Virus record (IMG/VR): IMGVR_UViG_3300032011_000001
Coordinates: 62,001-126,000 of that record
DNA length: 64,000 nucleotides
Source: a virus
Strand: one strand, 5' to 3'
Positions 41,601 through 47,916 of the stretch are shown one piece after another. The position numbers and the translations under genes are program-made. The notes under the pieces are model-generated. The model saw nothing but the letters and a program-made list of their open reading frames with translations, made no database searches and was not told where the DNA came from. Numbering within the stretch: the first letter of the stretch is position 1; the number at the start of each line of letters is the position of its first letter.

Positions 41601-42695
41601 TCCGTCGTGAGTGCTGACATTGACATCTGCGCCGAAAGTGATGTCACCGTCTTGGTCTGCAAGAATTGCATTAACTGGCGTTCCGTCTTGATTATCCATT
41701 TTAAGGGCAAAACGGTTGGCATCACCGGTTCCAGTTCCCATGTACTTAATCTGCCATCCGTGGGTATCTGTCTGGCCCTCTCTTGCTCTAAGGATGGTGA
41801 CATCATTATTATCACACTCCGCAACGAAGGCAGGATTATTATCACTCTCTTTGTTTATGGTAAGGGTATTGCTAGAATTAAAAGTTAAGTTCGCTTCGCC
41901 GCTTATTGCAGAAGCCCCCGTTGCGGTTACTACTCTATCGTCTAAACCGTTTGATAGTGTGGCACCACCACCAGCCGAAGGGAGATTAGAAATTAAAACT
42001 TTCTTAGTAGAGTTGTCAGTTACATCTTGTAAGACAACATAGTCCGAGGTTGCCGCCGTTGTGCCCAAGGCAGATAGTTCATTTACATCCAGCGACAATA
42101 CCCCGCTTGATGCTGCGAGGCCATTGCCAGCCATAAACGTAGCGACATCATCAATACTCTCTAACTGTTCGGTAGAACCGTCGGAGTCTAAAACTAAAAA
42201 CTTATCACCAGAGGCTATTTGTACATCTGAAAACTCGCTTATGTCTACATTTAAAGTTGCAGCTCCAGAGTTCGCTCCACCAGATAAGCCAGTACCCGCA
42301 ATAACAGAAGTTATGTCAGCGTCGATGGTGCTTGTAAGGTTTGAAACGGTTACTTTTTTTGTAGAGTTGTCGGTGATGTCCTGCACCACGATGAAGTCAC
42401 CGCTAGCAGGCGCTGTGCCCAACGCTGTTAGCTCGCTAGCATCGAGGGCTAGCGATACCTCACCCGCAGTCCCACCCCCGGAGAGGCCGACTCCGGCGCT
42501 CACAGAGGTAATGTCACCATCACCTCCACCGGTATGAAAGTCAAATATCTCTGTCTCGACACCTTTGATGACTTGAAAAACTTTAAGATTGTCATCGTCG
42601 CCCACACGAATATCGAAATATGTTCCCTTGCTTCGGGCTTTATTCAATATTTTGAGGGTTTCGGACCAAAGGTTGCTTAGTTTGTTTGAAGGCAT
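38640..42695 (-). CDS. Tail-fibre-like / receptor-binding structural protein with internal repeats
   Basis: I start at MPSNKLSNLWSETLKILNKA because GGAG lies 6 nt upstream, giving 1351 aa. It contains three copies of LGGTLVTATAxELNYVDGVT followed by SAIQTQL (near nt 41540, 40500 and 39640). There are also several ITSVxAGxGLSGG and SDFVVLQDxTDNSTKKV units and a THGW..Y.G...DAN.FAL.MDNQ repeat. These are typical of fibre or appendage proteins in marine T4-like phages. The C-terminal ~150 residues (TFTVPASRKVLVTLKMSIRD, GIYVLQWYFDG) are unique and likely the tip or a carbohydrate-binding end. Many Asp/Gly/Ser and Ala repeats suggest a trimeric beta-helix. Confidence 0.85.
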   Translation of the reverse strand: MPSNKLSNLWSETLKILNKARSKGTYFDIRVGDDDNLKVFQVIKGVETEIFDFHTGGGDGDITSVSAGVGLSGGGTAGEVSLALDASELTALGTAPASGDFIVVQDITDNSTKKVTVSNLTSTIDADITSVIAGTGLSGGANSGAATLNVDISEFSDVQIASGDKFLVLDSDGSTEQLESIDDVATFMAGNGLAASSGVLSLDVNELSALGTTAATSDYVVLQDVTDNSTKKVLISNLPSAGGGATLSNGLDDRVVTATGASAISGEANLTFNSSNTLTINKESDNNPAFVAECDNNDVTILRAREGQTDTHGWQIKYMGTGTGDANRFALKMDNQDGTPVNAILADQDGDITFGADVNVSTHDGSANGFKLGGTLVTATAAELNYVDGVTSAIQTQLNAKAPAASPTFTGNLAAAAISGSSTLQVAGATSLGNNLSVEGTISGSGAATLGDTLRVEGDLTAHKDIVVEGGDINGTTSDLNIRSYGDINLVIDSNNNSSNEFTVNAYNTEILNLDESGNLQIDGDLTIGTTTVSAFGKTLIDDANASTARATLGLGSLATLSSIDISDNTNLAVGNGLDLTGDHLSVDVTDFMSSGANNRVLTATGTGSFKGNSDLTWDGASLTITKLTETTPAIIMNGGNDTDADVIRVLQSGVQTHGWAIRYLGDNDGDANQFALIMDNQSGTDVNALLVDQDGDATFGADVNISTHDGSANGFKLGGTLVTATATELNYVDGVTSAIQTQLDGKLATGGNAATATNATNATNVTTATDSGNASHYLTFVDSTAATQQLKTDAGISYNPSLNRVGINETSPAAALHVDRNATVGDIGGLTLGNATVKITDSSTNMYIDGNSINTDGNTYLNVSTNYDLYFGTNDTERMRIQNDGDVGVGTNDPDSKFHIKQSAQDSTGGIRLEKSDADNWFPIYYNSSGNLIFGQRDSTTNTAISIKGTNGFVGILDSTPSYTLDVNGDIRCTDDMFVNDDLTVTGDADISSHNGSSAGLSLGGTLVTATATELNYVDGVTSAIQTQLDAKAPTASPTFTGNATFDTDTLYVDSSGNKVGIGTTSPYANLSIEGDADGGVVSIRLGGDNSSASNFSGRLEMAEDTNGSQVMTYGAFLDYDGDAASPHNGMLHLGVRDNSTSDTNVLSISRKATANSLFISGSGNVGIGTNNPKVPLDIVSGSTLLSQTIMDGATTTFSCGSFTTTYKQINSDSDANIKPSITFTVPASRKVLVTLKMSIRDFDSSENLWRCRITDSDSESTEGSWGSDWNDEQINGHTEEKFGIYVLQWYFDGTDGTHNWAAGESKTMYFQMKVDSTNENVQVKAGAGYAPLMIKAESVPANVNFINLG

Positions 42696-42795
42696 AAAAA
42701 ACTCCGTCCCAATAAATAGTGAGGAACGGAGCATTTGTTGCTTATCGGCAGCGAAGCGCCGAATTTTTTGCGATTTTTTTTGCGCTAAATTTTTT

Positions 42796-43008
42796 CTAGA
42801 GGCTTAAATTGTATTTTTTGCTCAAATAAGCCTTAATTTCTTCCGGGCTTGAGGCTGTCATGATAGGTCGCTCCTCATTGTGAAGCATATAAAGCTCCCT
42901 ACCGTCCTTTGTTCCCATAGTAACGTGCAAATTTAGGCCATTTCTCTTAATAGAGAACACTTCTCTTACTTCATCCCACATATCTAACTCCAAAATAAAC
43001 TTATTCAT
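42796..43008 (-). CDS. Small hypothetical protein
   Basis: The 70-aa product reads MNKFILELDMWDEVREVFSI, then LNLHVTMGTKDGRELYMLHN, and ends EEIKAYLSKKYNLSL. It looks like an alpha/beta mini-fold, but no family is known to me. It overlaps the next upstream gene by 8 nt and precedes the tail fibre gene by ~100 nt. Confidence 0.6.
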   Translation of the reverse strand: MNKFILELDMWDEVREVFSIKRNGLNLHVTMGTKDGRELYMLHNEERPIMTASSPEEIKAYLSKKYNLSL

Positions 43009-43201
43009 CCACTTTTTGTTCCGTTACGTCCAGAGTACCAGCGAAATTCGCCCTTTCAGAGACTTTTGCAGTACCATCCATAAGACTTTCGAGGTCATAA
43101 CCTAAATTTTCGAGCGTATCTCGCATAATTTCTGCTTTTTTCTTAGCTTTGCGTTTAATTCGCTCTTCTCTTTTGGTAAACTTCTTCATCATTTTGCCCA
43201 T
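43001..43201 (-). CDS. Small basic helical protein
   Basis: The 66-aa product starts MGKMMKKFTKREERIKRKAK, with a strongly basic first half, then AEIMRDTLENLGYDLESLMD. AGGAGA stands 8 nt before the ATG. It may bind nucleic acid through the basic helix, by inference. Overlaps its downstream neighbour. Confidence 0.6.
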   Translation of the reverse strand: MGKMMKKFTKREERIKRKAKKKAEIMRDTLENLGYDLESLMDGTAKVSERANFAGTLDVTEQKVDE

Positions 43202-43210
43202 TATTGTCTC

Positions 43211-43522
43211 CTATTGTTGTAAGTATGGGGAAACGAGGTCTATCTCCTCGTCAAAAAACTCTTCTTTGCGTCCATCCGGTAAAAGTACGAGATATAATGG
43301 AACATATTCGAACGGTTCATCAGGACTATTATATATTTCAGGGTGCTCGCGGTACAATTCAATATCATAATATCTCTCACTATAAAAAGGAGACTCCAGC
43401 TCGTGACATACATTCAAGACAATGCCAACGTGATGGTACATATCCTTATTAACGAAAGCAGGCTCCCTTATCTTAACTAAGTCTCCCTTCATGTACTTCG
43501 GTTCCTTCTTCTTGACACCCAT
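43211..43522 (-). CDS. SH3-like barrel protein
   Basis: The 103-aa product contains YMKGDLVKIREPAFVNKDMY, then HHVGIVLNVCHELESPFYSE and PLYLVLLPDGRKEEFFDEE, ending IDLVSPYLQQ. The K-G-D-L-V-K-I and VGIVL strands match the family of small barrels here. The ATG at 43522 lies only ~3 nt from the predicted transcript start of the promoter at 43531-43559. An inner ATG at 43492, preceded by AAGGA, may be the true start (93 aa). Confidence 0.65.
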   Translation of the reverse strand: MGVKKKEPKYMKGDLVKIREPAFVNKDMYHHVGIVLNVCHELESPFYSERYYDIELYREHPEIYNSPDEPFEYVPLYLVLLPDGRKEEFFDEEIDLVSPYLQQ

Positions 43523-43530
43523 AGCACACT

Positions 43531-43559
43531 ATTGTAGCACAGATACTCACAAAAGTCAA
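43531..43559 (-). promoter_or_regulatory. Sigma70-type promoter (TTGACT-17-TACAAT)
   Basis: Minus-strand TTGACT (43559-43554), a 17-nt spacer, then TACAAT (43536-43531), each one mismatch from consensus. It directly precedes the barrel gene at 43211-43522 and starts a leftward run of small genes. Confidence 0.65.
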
Positions 43560-43562
43560 ATA

Positions 43563-43742
43563 TTATTTAATAAGAGATACTTTATCTTCCACATACCATG
43601 AGTTACCACCCGCCATCTTGATGAAACCAATAGTAGGCTCAACGTAGTACCATATATCCTCATGGGCTGAGACTCCCCTTACTTCTCCCTCGAAAAGCAA
43701 CTCACCATCTTTTACAAGTACCTTGTCTCCAATACTAAGCAT
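43563..43742 (-). CDS. SH3-like barrel protein
   Basis: The start MLSIGDKVLVKDGELLFEGE has GGAGGG 8 nt upstream and gives 59 aa. GEVRGVSAHEDIWYYVEPTI and NSWYVEDKVSLIK complete a compact all-beta pattern with the G-D-K-V opening shared by its neighbours. One of the smallest members. Confidence 0.65.
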   Translation of the reverse strand: MLSIGDKVLVKDGELLFEGEVRGVSAHEDIWYYVEPTIGFIKMAGGNSWYVEDKVSLIK

Positions 43743-43867
43743 GTACCTAACCCTCCTATGAAACTCTCTTAGAGAAGCTTCTGTTAGCTTACACAAATAT
43801 GCTAAGCATTAGTACATAGTATTAGATATATGCTATTGAAAAAACTCAAAAAATAACAAGCAGAATT

Positions 43868-44224
43868 TTAGCAGCCTTCCCATGACTCCAAATCATCGTC
43901 GTTGTAGGCCATCTCATAAGTATCTGTCTCTTCATTGTACCTAAGAGGCGATAGGTTGTTGTGTCCCATCCACATAGAGCGACAACTAAGCTGCTTTACC
44001 GCACTTAACATGTCGTCTTTCTCTATCTGTTCTGCTATATCGTGTATTAGGCCCTCGTCTATCCAAGGTTTTATCTTATAATACACCTGATCTAAGTTTA
44101 CACTGGTCCATGACAATGAAGGATCTTCTTTTATCTCTAGTATTTCCGCTGCATAGCAATAGTCTTTAACAATCTGGCTAGTCGGCCAACGGTTGACCAA
44201 CACAATATCACCTATCCTATACAT
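43868..44224 (-). CDS. SH3-like barrel protein with extra C-terminal region
   Basis: The start MYRIGDIVLVNRWPTSQIVK was chosen (AAGGA upstream), giving 118 aa. The motif G-D-I-V-L-V opens the barrel, then YAAEILEIKEDPSLSW, VNLDQVYYKIKPWIDEG. The C-terminal half (AVKQLSCRSMWMGHNNLSPL) is unlike the other members and includes an acidic end (NDDDLESWEGC). Overlaps the upstream barrel gene by 8 nt. Confidence 0.6.
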   Translation of the reverse strand: MYRIGDIVLVNRWPTSQIVKDYCYAAEILEIKEDPSLSWTSVNLDQVYYKIKPWIDEGLIHDIAEQIEKDDMLSAVKQLSCRSMWMGHNNLSPLRYNEETDTYEMAYNDDDLESWEGC

Positions 44225-44474
44225 TCCCTTCATCCTTCTCATTAGGTTCCCCATCCCAATTTTCCATGTATTGGTAAATAGGTGCCAACTTGACTAACCT
44301 CTGAGGATGCCAATCAACTTTTCCTGATGCGTTGTTTGGAATGACCTTGTAGAACACCTCTTTGTCGTGTGCCCTCTCTGCGACATCTGCGACAATGCCC
44401 TTAAAACCCATTGATGGTGCGCGTTGCATTACTACAACCTCTGTACCGATGCCTATTATCATGCTATTTGTCAT
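44217..44474 (-). CDS. SH3-like barrel protein
   Basis: The 85-aa product starts MTNSMIIGIGTEVVVMQRAP, continues FKGIVADVAERAHDKEVFYK and ends near WHPQRLVKLAPIYQYMEN. G-T-E-V-V-V and KGIV follow the family pattern. GGAG stands 5 nt before the ATG within the tail of the small gene upstream (44464-44613), implying coupled translation. Confidence 0.6.
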   Translation of the reverse strand: MTNSMIIGIGTEVVVMQRAPSMGFKGIVADVAERAHDKEVFYKVIPNNASGKVDWHPQRLVKLAPIYQYMENWDGEPNEKDEGNV

Positions 44475-44613
44475 ACTGGCTCCACTCTTCGTTGAATACC
44501 CATCGTCTTACGCCCGTCTTGTTGCTCATCATAAGTGCATGGTCAAAGTACAAGTCCAATACGAGCCACGATGTCTCATCCATTCTTCTTATTAGTAAGT
44601 CACCTATTTTCAT
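44464..44613 (-). CDS. Very small barrel-like protein (49 aa)
   Basis: The 49-aa product begins MKIGDLLIRRMDETSWLVLD, then MMSNKTGVRRWVFNEEWSQY. The I-G-D-L-L-I opening is the same as in neighbouring barrel proteins, although the chain is shorter. AAGGAGA stands 6 nt before the ATG. The stop overlaps the start of the next gene. Confidence 0.55.
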   Translation of the reverse strand: MKIGDLLIRRMDETSWLVLDLYFDHALMMSNKTGVRRWVFNEEWSQYDK

Positions 44614-44673
44614 GCTGTCTCCTTAATTCTCAAAAATTGGGCCGTGTGTTACGAACGCCCTTAGCTTGCTTTA

Positions 44674-44745
44674 TACCCCCCTAGTAGGTAGTAGTACCCA
44701 CTCTCCGGGTACCCCCCCGGTGGGGGGTAGGGGTAGGGGGGTGTG
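44674..44745. repeat. GC-tract hairpin / G-run region
   Basis: A C-then-G-rich patch contains the perfect inverted repeat TACCCCCC-CGGT-GGGGGGTA (44710-44729), preceded by another TACCCCCCTA and followed by GGGG and GGGGGG runs separated by TA. It has no gene and contrasts sharply with the AT-rich surroundings. Plus-strand G-runs could form a G-quadruplex. Function unknown. Confidence 0.55.
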
Positions 44746-44752
44746 CCCTTGC

Positions 44753-45031
44753 TTAGAACACCTCGTCACGCTTGCCCATTTGATATGTCAATGGCCTAAA
44801 CCAATGGCGACCCTTGCATAGGTTAGGGTGCTGCCTCCTGCATGCATCAAGTGGCTTCTCCTTGGTATCTTCTAAGTGTACCTTAACATGCACCGCTTGT
44901 GTCATGTCAGGATACACGCTGCCATACTTAGTGTTATACTTATACGGCGCAAGGATAGCAGTGAACTCACACAGCATTGCCTTGATCGCACCGCGCTTTA
45001 ACTTCTTACTCTTTGTACTTTTTCTAGCCAT
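44753..45031 (-). CDS. Small basic hypothetical protein
   Basis: The 92-aa product begins MARKSTKSKKLKRGAIKAML and has conserved-looking DACRRQHPNLCKGRHWFRPL near the end, with two Cys and two His that might bind metal. AGGAG precedes the ATG, and a consensus promoter lies at 45062-45090. Not recognised. The basic N-terminus hints at nucleic-acid contact. Confidence 0.6.
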   Translation of the reverse strand: MARKSTKSKKLKRGAIKAMLCEFTAILAPYKYNTKYGSVYPDMTQAVHVKVHLEDTKEKPLDACRRQHPNLCKGRHWFRPLTYQMGKRDEVF

Positions 45032-45039
45032 GTGATCTC

Positions 45040-45168
45040 CTAAATGAAATACTTACCTACTATTATACCAAGAATGAACCAGCATGTCAAGTCTGCTAGG
45101 TGTGCTACTAATAGTTTTCTGTTATGTCTCTCGCATACTTTGAGCCACTGATATGTATGATCGTTCAT
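45040..45168 (-). CDS. 42-residue membrane peptide
   Basis: The peptide begins MNDHTYQWLKVCERHNRKLL and continues with a hydrophobic helix (ADLTCWFILGIIVGKYFI). GGGAG stands 9 nt before the ATG, and the ATG overlaps the start region of the ImmA/IrrE-like gene's stop. A consensus promoter lies inside the gene, so this DNA serves two purposes. Topology would be N-in, one TM. Confidence 0.5.
   Translation of the reverse strand: MNDHTYQWLKVCERHNRKLLVAHLADLTCWFILGIIVGKYFI
45062..45090 (-). promoter_or_regulatory. Consensus sigma70 promoter (TTGACA-17-TATAAT)
   Basis: Exact TTGACA (45090-45085) and TATAAT (45067-45062) on the minus strand with a 17-nt spacer. It lies inside the small TM gene (45040-45168) and drives the gene starting at 45031, with a predicted 24-nt leader. 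Confidence 0.85.
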
Positions 45169-45596
45169 TATGCTTGCTCCCTTACATATGTCATCACCCA
45201 TCGTGATGCATAGTTGTTATATTCTTCTTTGTTTATGTTTATTTTTAATCTACCCGCCAACTTTAGTCCACGCTTCCATGCGTCTAGCTCCTCCGCGATA
45301 ACTTCACATCGGTATGCATTGCGGCGCTTGTTGACCTTGCTATCCTTGAAGCGATAGGCAGCGAGGGTAGGGAAACTTTCCTTGTAACCTTTGCTGTTGT
45401 ACGCAATCGCATGACCACATTCGTGAAGCAGGGAATAGACTTGGTTCTTCTTGCTCTTGATCTTAGAGTTATAGACAATATGTTTCTCCTCATGTAGATA
45501 GGCATCAATGCCATAGCTCTTGTATACCTCGAAGCCACGTCTATGTGCCCATGCTTCCAGTTTAGCTAATGCTGTAGTATATTCTTTCTTGTTCAT
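45168..45596 (-). CDS. ImmA/IrrE-like zinc metallopeptidase
   Basis: The start MNKKEYTTALAKLEAWAHRR gives 142 aa. YSLLHECGHAIAYNSKG carries HExxH (HECGH), and RCEVIAEELDAWKRGLKLAG supplies the downstream Glu/Asp helix as in ImmA/IrrE (M78) proteins. IrrE-type peptidases cleave repressors, so the phage protein may target a host or superinfecting-phage regulator. The weak SD spacing is a caveat for the exact start. Confidence 0.72.
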   Translation of the reverse strand: MNKKEYTTALAKLEAWAHRRGFEVYKSYGIDAYLHEEKHIVYNSKIKSKKNQVYSLLHECGHAIAYNSKGYKESFPTLAAYRFKDSKVNKRRNAYRCEVIAEELDAWKRGLKLAGRLKININKEEYNNYASRWVMTYVREQA

Positions 45597-45629
45597 ACTT
45601 AACAAATACCTTCTTTTATGTTATAATTA

Positions 45630-45851
45630 TTATAGTTTTGTTCCCGGCAAAACAGGTTGCTCAGTCTCAGCATCGTATATGATCACGGGGAGGTCTTGTG
45701 ATCGAAGCTTGAGCTGAAGTGCTTGCCTAGCATCTTCCAATTCACTGAAGATGGCTACTGTAGTGTGCCCAAAGTGTGGGCTGATGGTCCTTAACTCATA
45801 GCGAGAGAAGGTTACGTTAGGATGTTTTTGTGAATATAGTTTGTTAGTCAT
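45630..45851 (-). CDS. Small hypothetical protein
   Basis: The 73-aa product reads MTNKLYSQKHPNVTFSRYEL, ISPHFGHTTVAIFSELEDAR and ends VIIYDAETEQPVLPGTKL. This looks like a beta-alpha-beta mini-fold of the SPOR or glyoxalase size. No family is certain. It is close to the gene at 45853-46176 and likely in the same early operon. Confidence 0.55.
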   Translation of the reverse strand: MTNKLYSQKHPNVTFSRYELRTISPHFGHTTVAIFSELEDARQALQLKLRSQDLPVIIYDAETEQPVLPGTKL

Positions 45852-45852
45852 G

Positions 45853-46176
45853 TTATCGTTCTCCCGCCACAGTATTCATGCGGCTTTCAGGTGCTAAAAA
45901 GGTTTGCCATTCACGGCCATGAAGCTCGGACAGGTCCATAGGCGCACCACGATCATCATAGCGGTTACACATACGCTTGAAGGCGTTGATGTGCTTGCTT
46001 GTGGTTGTGGAATATCTTTCTGCGGTTTCGTGTACGGTTGCGTCACGGTAGTTGACAACTAACACAGGCACACCATAGGAGAAATAAACATCCTTGTCCC
46101 AAGTGAGGTCCAGTTCTTCATCTGGAATTTGCACAATAACGCGAGTTTGGTTCTTACCTAAGTTTTCTAATTTCAT
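45853..46176 (-). CDS. Small hypothetical protein
   Basis: The 107-aa product begins MKLENLGKNQTRVIVQIPDE, then VPVLVVNYRDATVHETAERY, and ends WQTFLAPESRMNTVAGER. The mid-part SKHINAFKRMCNRYDDRG is a helix with basic residues. No family is known to me. Tight spacing to both neighbours. Confidence 0.55.
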   Translation of the reverse strand: MKLENLGKNQTRVIVQIPDEELDLTWDKDVYFSYGVPVLVVNYRDATVHETAERYSTTTSKHINAFKRMCNRYDDRGAPMDLSELHGREWQTFLAPESRMNTVAGER

Positions 46177-46178
46177 AT

Positions 46179-46322
46179 TTACTCCTCTTCATATCCGTCA
46201 AACCAGCCATCGCCGGAGGTTGCAGGGTCTTTACAGTGGGCTTGTGCTTGTTCGAGAGTTAAACCTCGCTTGATAACACGGTTATTGCCTTTAAAACGAA
46301 ACCTAATAATCTTATATGTCAT
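46179..46322 (-). CDS. Conserved tiny phage protein (WFDGYEEE type)
   Basis: The inner ATG is used because GAGGTG precedes it and a known protein family starts here: MTYKIIRFRFKGNNRVIKRG, then LTLEQAQAHCKDPATSGDGW and FDGYEEE. I recall very similar 45-60 aa proteins in many unrelated phages (pattern YRVVRF..KG..R.I..GLTLEEAQAHC.DPETS...WFDGY). Function unknown. The wide distribution suggests a useful early role. Confidence 0.75.
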   Translation of the reverse strand: MTYKIIRFRFKGNNRVIKRGLTLEQAQAHCKDPATSGDGWFDGYEEE

Positions 46323-46323
46323 A

Positions 46324-46656
46324 TTATCGCACCTCTTCTTTAACTTCAAGTGAATTGTATTCAGGGCTACGTTCGCGAGTAAAGAAATAATACTCGTTGT
46401 CAAAGCTCCCGAAATACAGGGCATGCTCAGGCTGAGGCTCGCGAGCGTCGGGGTAAGCCTGAGTTTCATTTACCATGCTAGCAAGATCACCAATGGTGTG
46501 CTTTGCCTCATGGTGTGTCCACATAAGGCGAGCAATGGCTAGTTCCATGATCTCGCTCTTGGTCAAACACTTGTTGACCATGTATTCGGCCACGGCTTGG
46601 CTCACCTTGGTTTGATTGACTTTTGTATTGGGGATAGTGAGGTATTTGTTTTCCAT
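46324..46656 (-). CDS. Small hypothetical protein
   Basis: The 110-aa product starts MENKYLTIPNTKVNQTKVSQ, then AVAEYMVNKCLTKSEIMELA and IARLMWTHHEAKHTIGDLAS. This looks helical, ending in a charged tail. First gene after the promoter at 46696-46723, with a ~30-nt leader. No family recognised. Confidence 0.58.
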   Translation of the reverse strand: MENKYLTIPNTKVNQTKVSQAVAEYMVNKCLTKSEIMELAIARLMWTHHEAKHTIGDLASMVNETQAYPDAREPQPEHALYFGSFDNEYYFFTRERSPEYNSLEVKEEVR

Positions 46657-46695
46657 GCTTATTTCCTTTTCGGTTTCGCTGTTTAATATGGGTTA

Positions 46696-46723
46696 ATTAT
46701 ACACTTCTGAGCGAGGATTGCAA
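46696..46723 (-). promoter_or_regulatory. Sigma70-type promoter (TTGCAA-16-TATAAT)
   Basis: TTGCAA (46723-46718) and TATAAT (46701-46696) lie on the minus strand with a 16-nt spacer. The same arrangement follows the second copy of the repeated element (55349-55376), supporting both. Confidence 0.7.
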
Positions 46724-46741
46724 GAACTTTCTTTCCTTATA

Positions 46742-46853
46742 TTCCGGGCACTTACGGATAAAGCGACAATTGAGTGTTTTCGGGGGGTTGCGCGGGAATG
46801 CTGGGACTTACGTGGATCTCCATTGAGGGCAGATCTGCATCGCCATGTCGCAC
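46742..46853 (-). repeat. Conserved non-coding element, copy 1
   Basis: Blocks shared with the copy at 55405-55524 read, on the plus strand, TTCCGG (46742), ACTTACG (46750), AAAGCGACAAT (46760), ACTTACGTGGATCT (46806), AGATC (46831) and CATCGCCATGTCGCAC (46838). GGATCT/AGATC and GCGACA/TGTCGC can base-pair, giving a nested stem structure. Both copies lie between a terminator and a TATAAT promoter. Operator, replication origin or structured RNA are the main options. Confidence 0.65.
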
Positions 46854-46860
46854 TAGCATT

Positions 46861-46902
46861 AAAAAGACACCCACAACTAGAGTAGGTTTAGTCATGGGTG
46901 CC
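46861..46902 (-). terminator. Rho-independent terminator of the putative small RNA
   Basis: On the minus strand an 8-bp stem GGCACCCA / TGGGTGTC (one G-T pair) with an inner ACTA/TAGT pairing is followed by TTTTT at 46865-46861. It stands alone, not next to a coding gene stop. Confidence 0.72.
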
Positions 46903-46988
46903 TCAAAGATAAGGGGGTTTGATCCTAGCCCCTATCATATGTTGTTAAGGCTCGCCGAGCGTAGGAGGGGAACAGCGACATGCCTAAC
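46861..46988 (-). ncRNA. Putative ~128-nt small RNA
   Basis: A TTAACA-17-TATAAT promoter (46995-47023) and the terminator at 46861-46902 delimit a short minus-strand transcript with no convincing reading frame. It contains a GCTC-GGC-GAGC hairpin and a GATAGGGG...CCCC stem with one bulge. No tRNA, 6S or known riboswitch pattern was recognised. Evidence is positional and structural only. Confidence 0.45.
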
Positions 46989-46994
46989 TTAAAC

Positions 46995-47023
46995 ATTATA
47001 TCATGACGACGAGGGTATGTTAA
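46995..47023 (-). promoter_or_regulatory. Sigma70-type promoter (TTAACA-17-TATAAT)
   Basis: Minus-strand TTAACA (47023-47018) and TATAAT (47000-46995) with a 17-nt spacer. No coding gene starts within the next ~330 nt, so it seems to serve the small RNA. Confidence 0.65.
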
Positions 47024-47196
47024 GTGGTGACGACGTTATTTGTTACTCTTTTTTAACGCAGTGCGTATATACTATGTAACGTGCGTGTGCTAGATACATG
47101 GCATAGTTCACCACCATTTACCACTTTATTCCACAGAATACCACTAAAGTAGCAACCCCTACCACAGGGCATGCAAAGCTATCACCCATCTTTTAG
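47024..47196. other. Gene-free stretch, no recognised signal
   Basis: Together with the element, small RNA and promoters, 46657-47196 forms the longest gene-free stretch in the window (540 nt). In 47024-47196 I see no open frame with a ribosome site, no strong hairpin and no repeat besides short TAGTGGTA/TGGTAAA-like words. Confidence 0.5.
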
Positions 47197-47385
47197 CTAC
47201 TCATCATCATCTTCTTTATCGGCATCGAGCTCCGCAGCAAGCATCTCTTTAAAGTGTTTAAGCATAGTCTCAGTACCAACAATGGGCATGCCTTGTATAG
47301 ACTCAGTTACCATCTTCTGCTCATAGTCTCTTATCCTATACTCAAGGTATTCTATCTTCTTTTCTTTCTCTTCTCTATTAGTCAT
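47197..47385 (-). CDS. Small coiled-coil protein
   Basis: The 62-aa product begins MTNREEKEKKIEYLEYRIRD, a heptad-like helix, and ends ELDADKEDDDE (acidic). The middle (GMPIVGTETMLKHFKEMLAA) is helical. It is the last gene of an operon that ends before the small RNA. No family known. Confidence 0.55.
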   Translation of the reverse strand: MTNREEKEKKIEYLEYRIRDYEQKMVTESIQGMPIVGTETMLKHFKEMLAAELDADKEDDDE

Positions 47386-47632
47386 CTTCTTCTACTTTCT
47401 TTAATTTAAACTCTTGTAGACCATAATGCTCAGGGTTACTCAGTATGTCCCTACACTTGTCTTTCCATATAAGCTTCTGTATGTATACTTGTACCCATTG
47501 CCTATTCTCATAGGAACCTCTTTGGTCTGGTTCTAGACCTAGCTTCCTTCTCTTATCCTCTGGTACTGAGTTGTACCTTGTACTATACTCTGCTTCTACT
47601 TCTTTTACTATTTCATTCCAGCTTTTTATCAT
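47378..47632 (-). CDS. Small hypothetical protein
   Basis: The 84-aa product starts MIKSWNEIVKEVEAEYSTRY and contains RKLGLEPDQRGSYENRQWVQ and VYIQKLIWKDKCRDIL, mostly helical. Overlaps the downstream gene by 8 nt. Not recognised. Confidence 0.55.
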   Translation of the reverse strand: MIKSWNEIVKEVEAEYSTRYNSVPEDKRRKLGLEPDQRGSYENRQWVQVYIQKLIWKDKCRDILSNPEHYGLQEFKLKKVEEDD

Positions 47633-47643
47633 GATACTTACTC

Positions 47644-47904
47644 CTACCCAAGTATAATGTTGTCTGTGTTCTTCATGTACTTTACATGTACTAATTCTAT
47701 TTTATTATTTACTAATACCCTATAGCATTTATTCTTTATATCCCTCGGGTCATTCCATTCTTCTCCCGCCCATTCTAGGACGATGCCCACTGTGCCATGT
47801 AGTCGCATCTTGCTGAATACTCCAAGCTCTTCGTACAGGCTGTCTCTTGGTGTGGTATCCCTAATGGAAACCAAGTCACCCTTCTTAAACGTGTTCTCTT
47901 GCAT
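47644..47904 (-). CDS. SH3-like barrel protein
   Basis: The 86-aa product begins MQENTFKKGDLVSIRDTTPR, then MRLHGTVGIVLEWAGEEWND and YRVLVNNKIELVHVKYMKN. It is a textbook member of the K-G-D-L-V ... GIVLEW series in this window. Small beta-barrels of this type can bind RNA, DNA or protein. No specific role can be assigned. Confidence 0.68.
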   Translation of the reverse strand: MQENTFKKGDLVSIRDTTPRDSLYEELGVFSKMRLHGTVGIVLEWAGEEWNDPRDIKNKCYRVLVNNKIELVHVKYMKNTDNIILG

Positions 47905-47916
47905 TGGTGTTCTCTC

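Noticed and set aside
39590-41610. Regular DNA repeats that could suggest a CRISPR array
   Set aside because: The repeats encode the LGGTLVTATA...NYVDGVT protein motif, lie ~1 kb apart and diverge at third codon positions.
42061-42537. Long plus-strand open frame opposite the tail-fibre gene
   Set aside because: It is a mirror of the repeat-rich coding sequence on the minus strand, which has clear fibre motifs and a ribosome site.
46905-46945. tRNA-like T-arm sequence (GGTTTGATCC context)
   Set aside because: No matching acceptor stem, anticodon arm or D arm could be drawn on either strand. It is part of a bulged hairpin inside the putative small RNA.
46774-46992. Plus-strand open frame over the non-coding element
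   Set aside because: It crosses the repeated element, the terminator hairpin and the small RNA, has no ribosome site and no counterpart at the second copy of the element.
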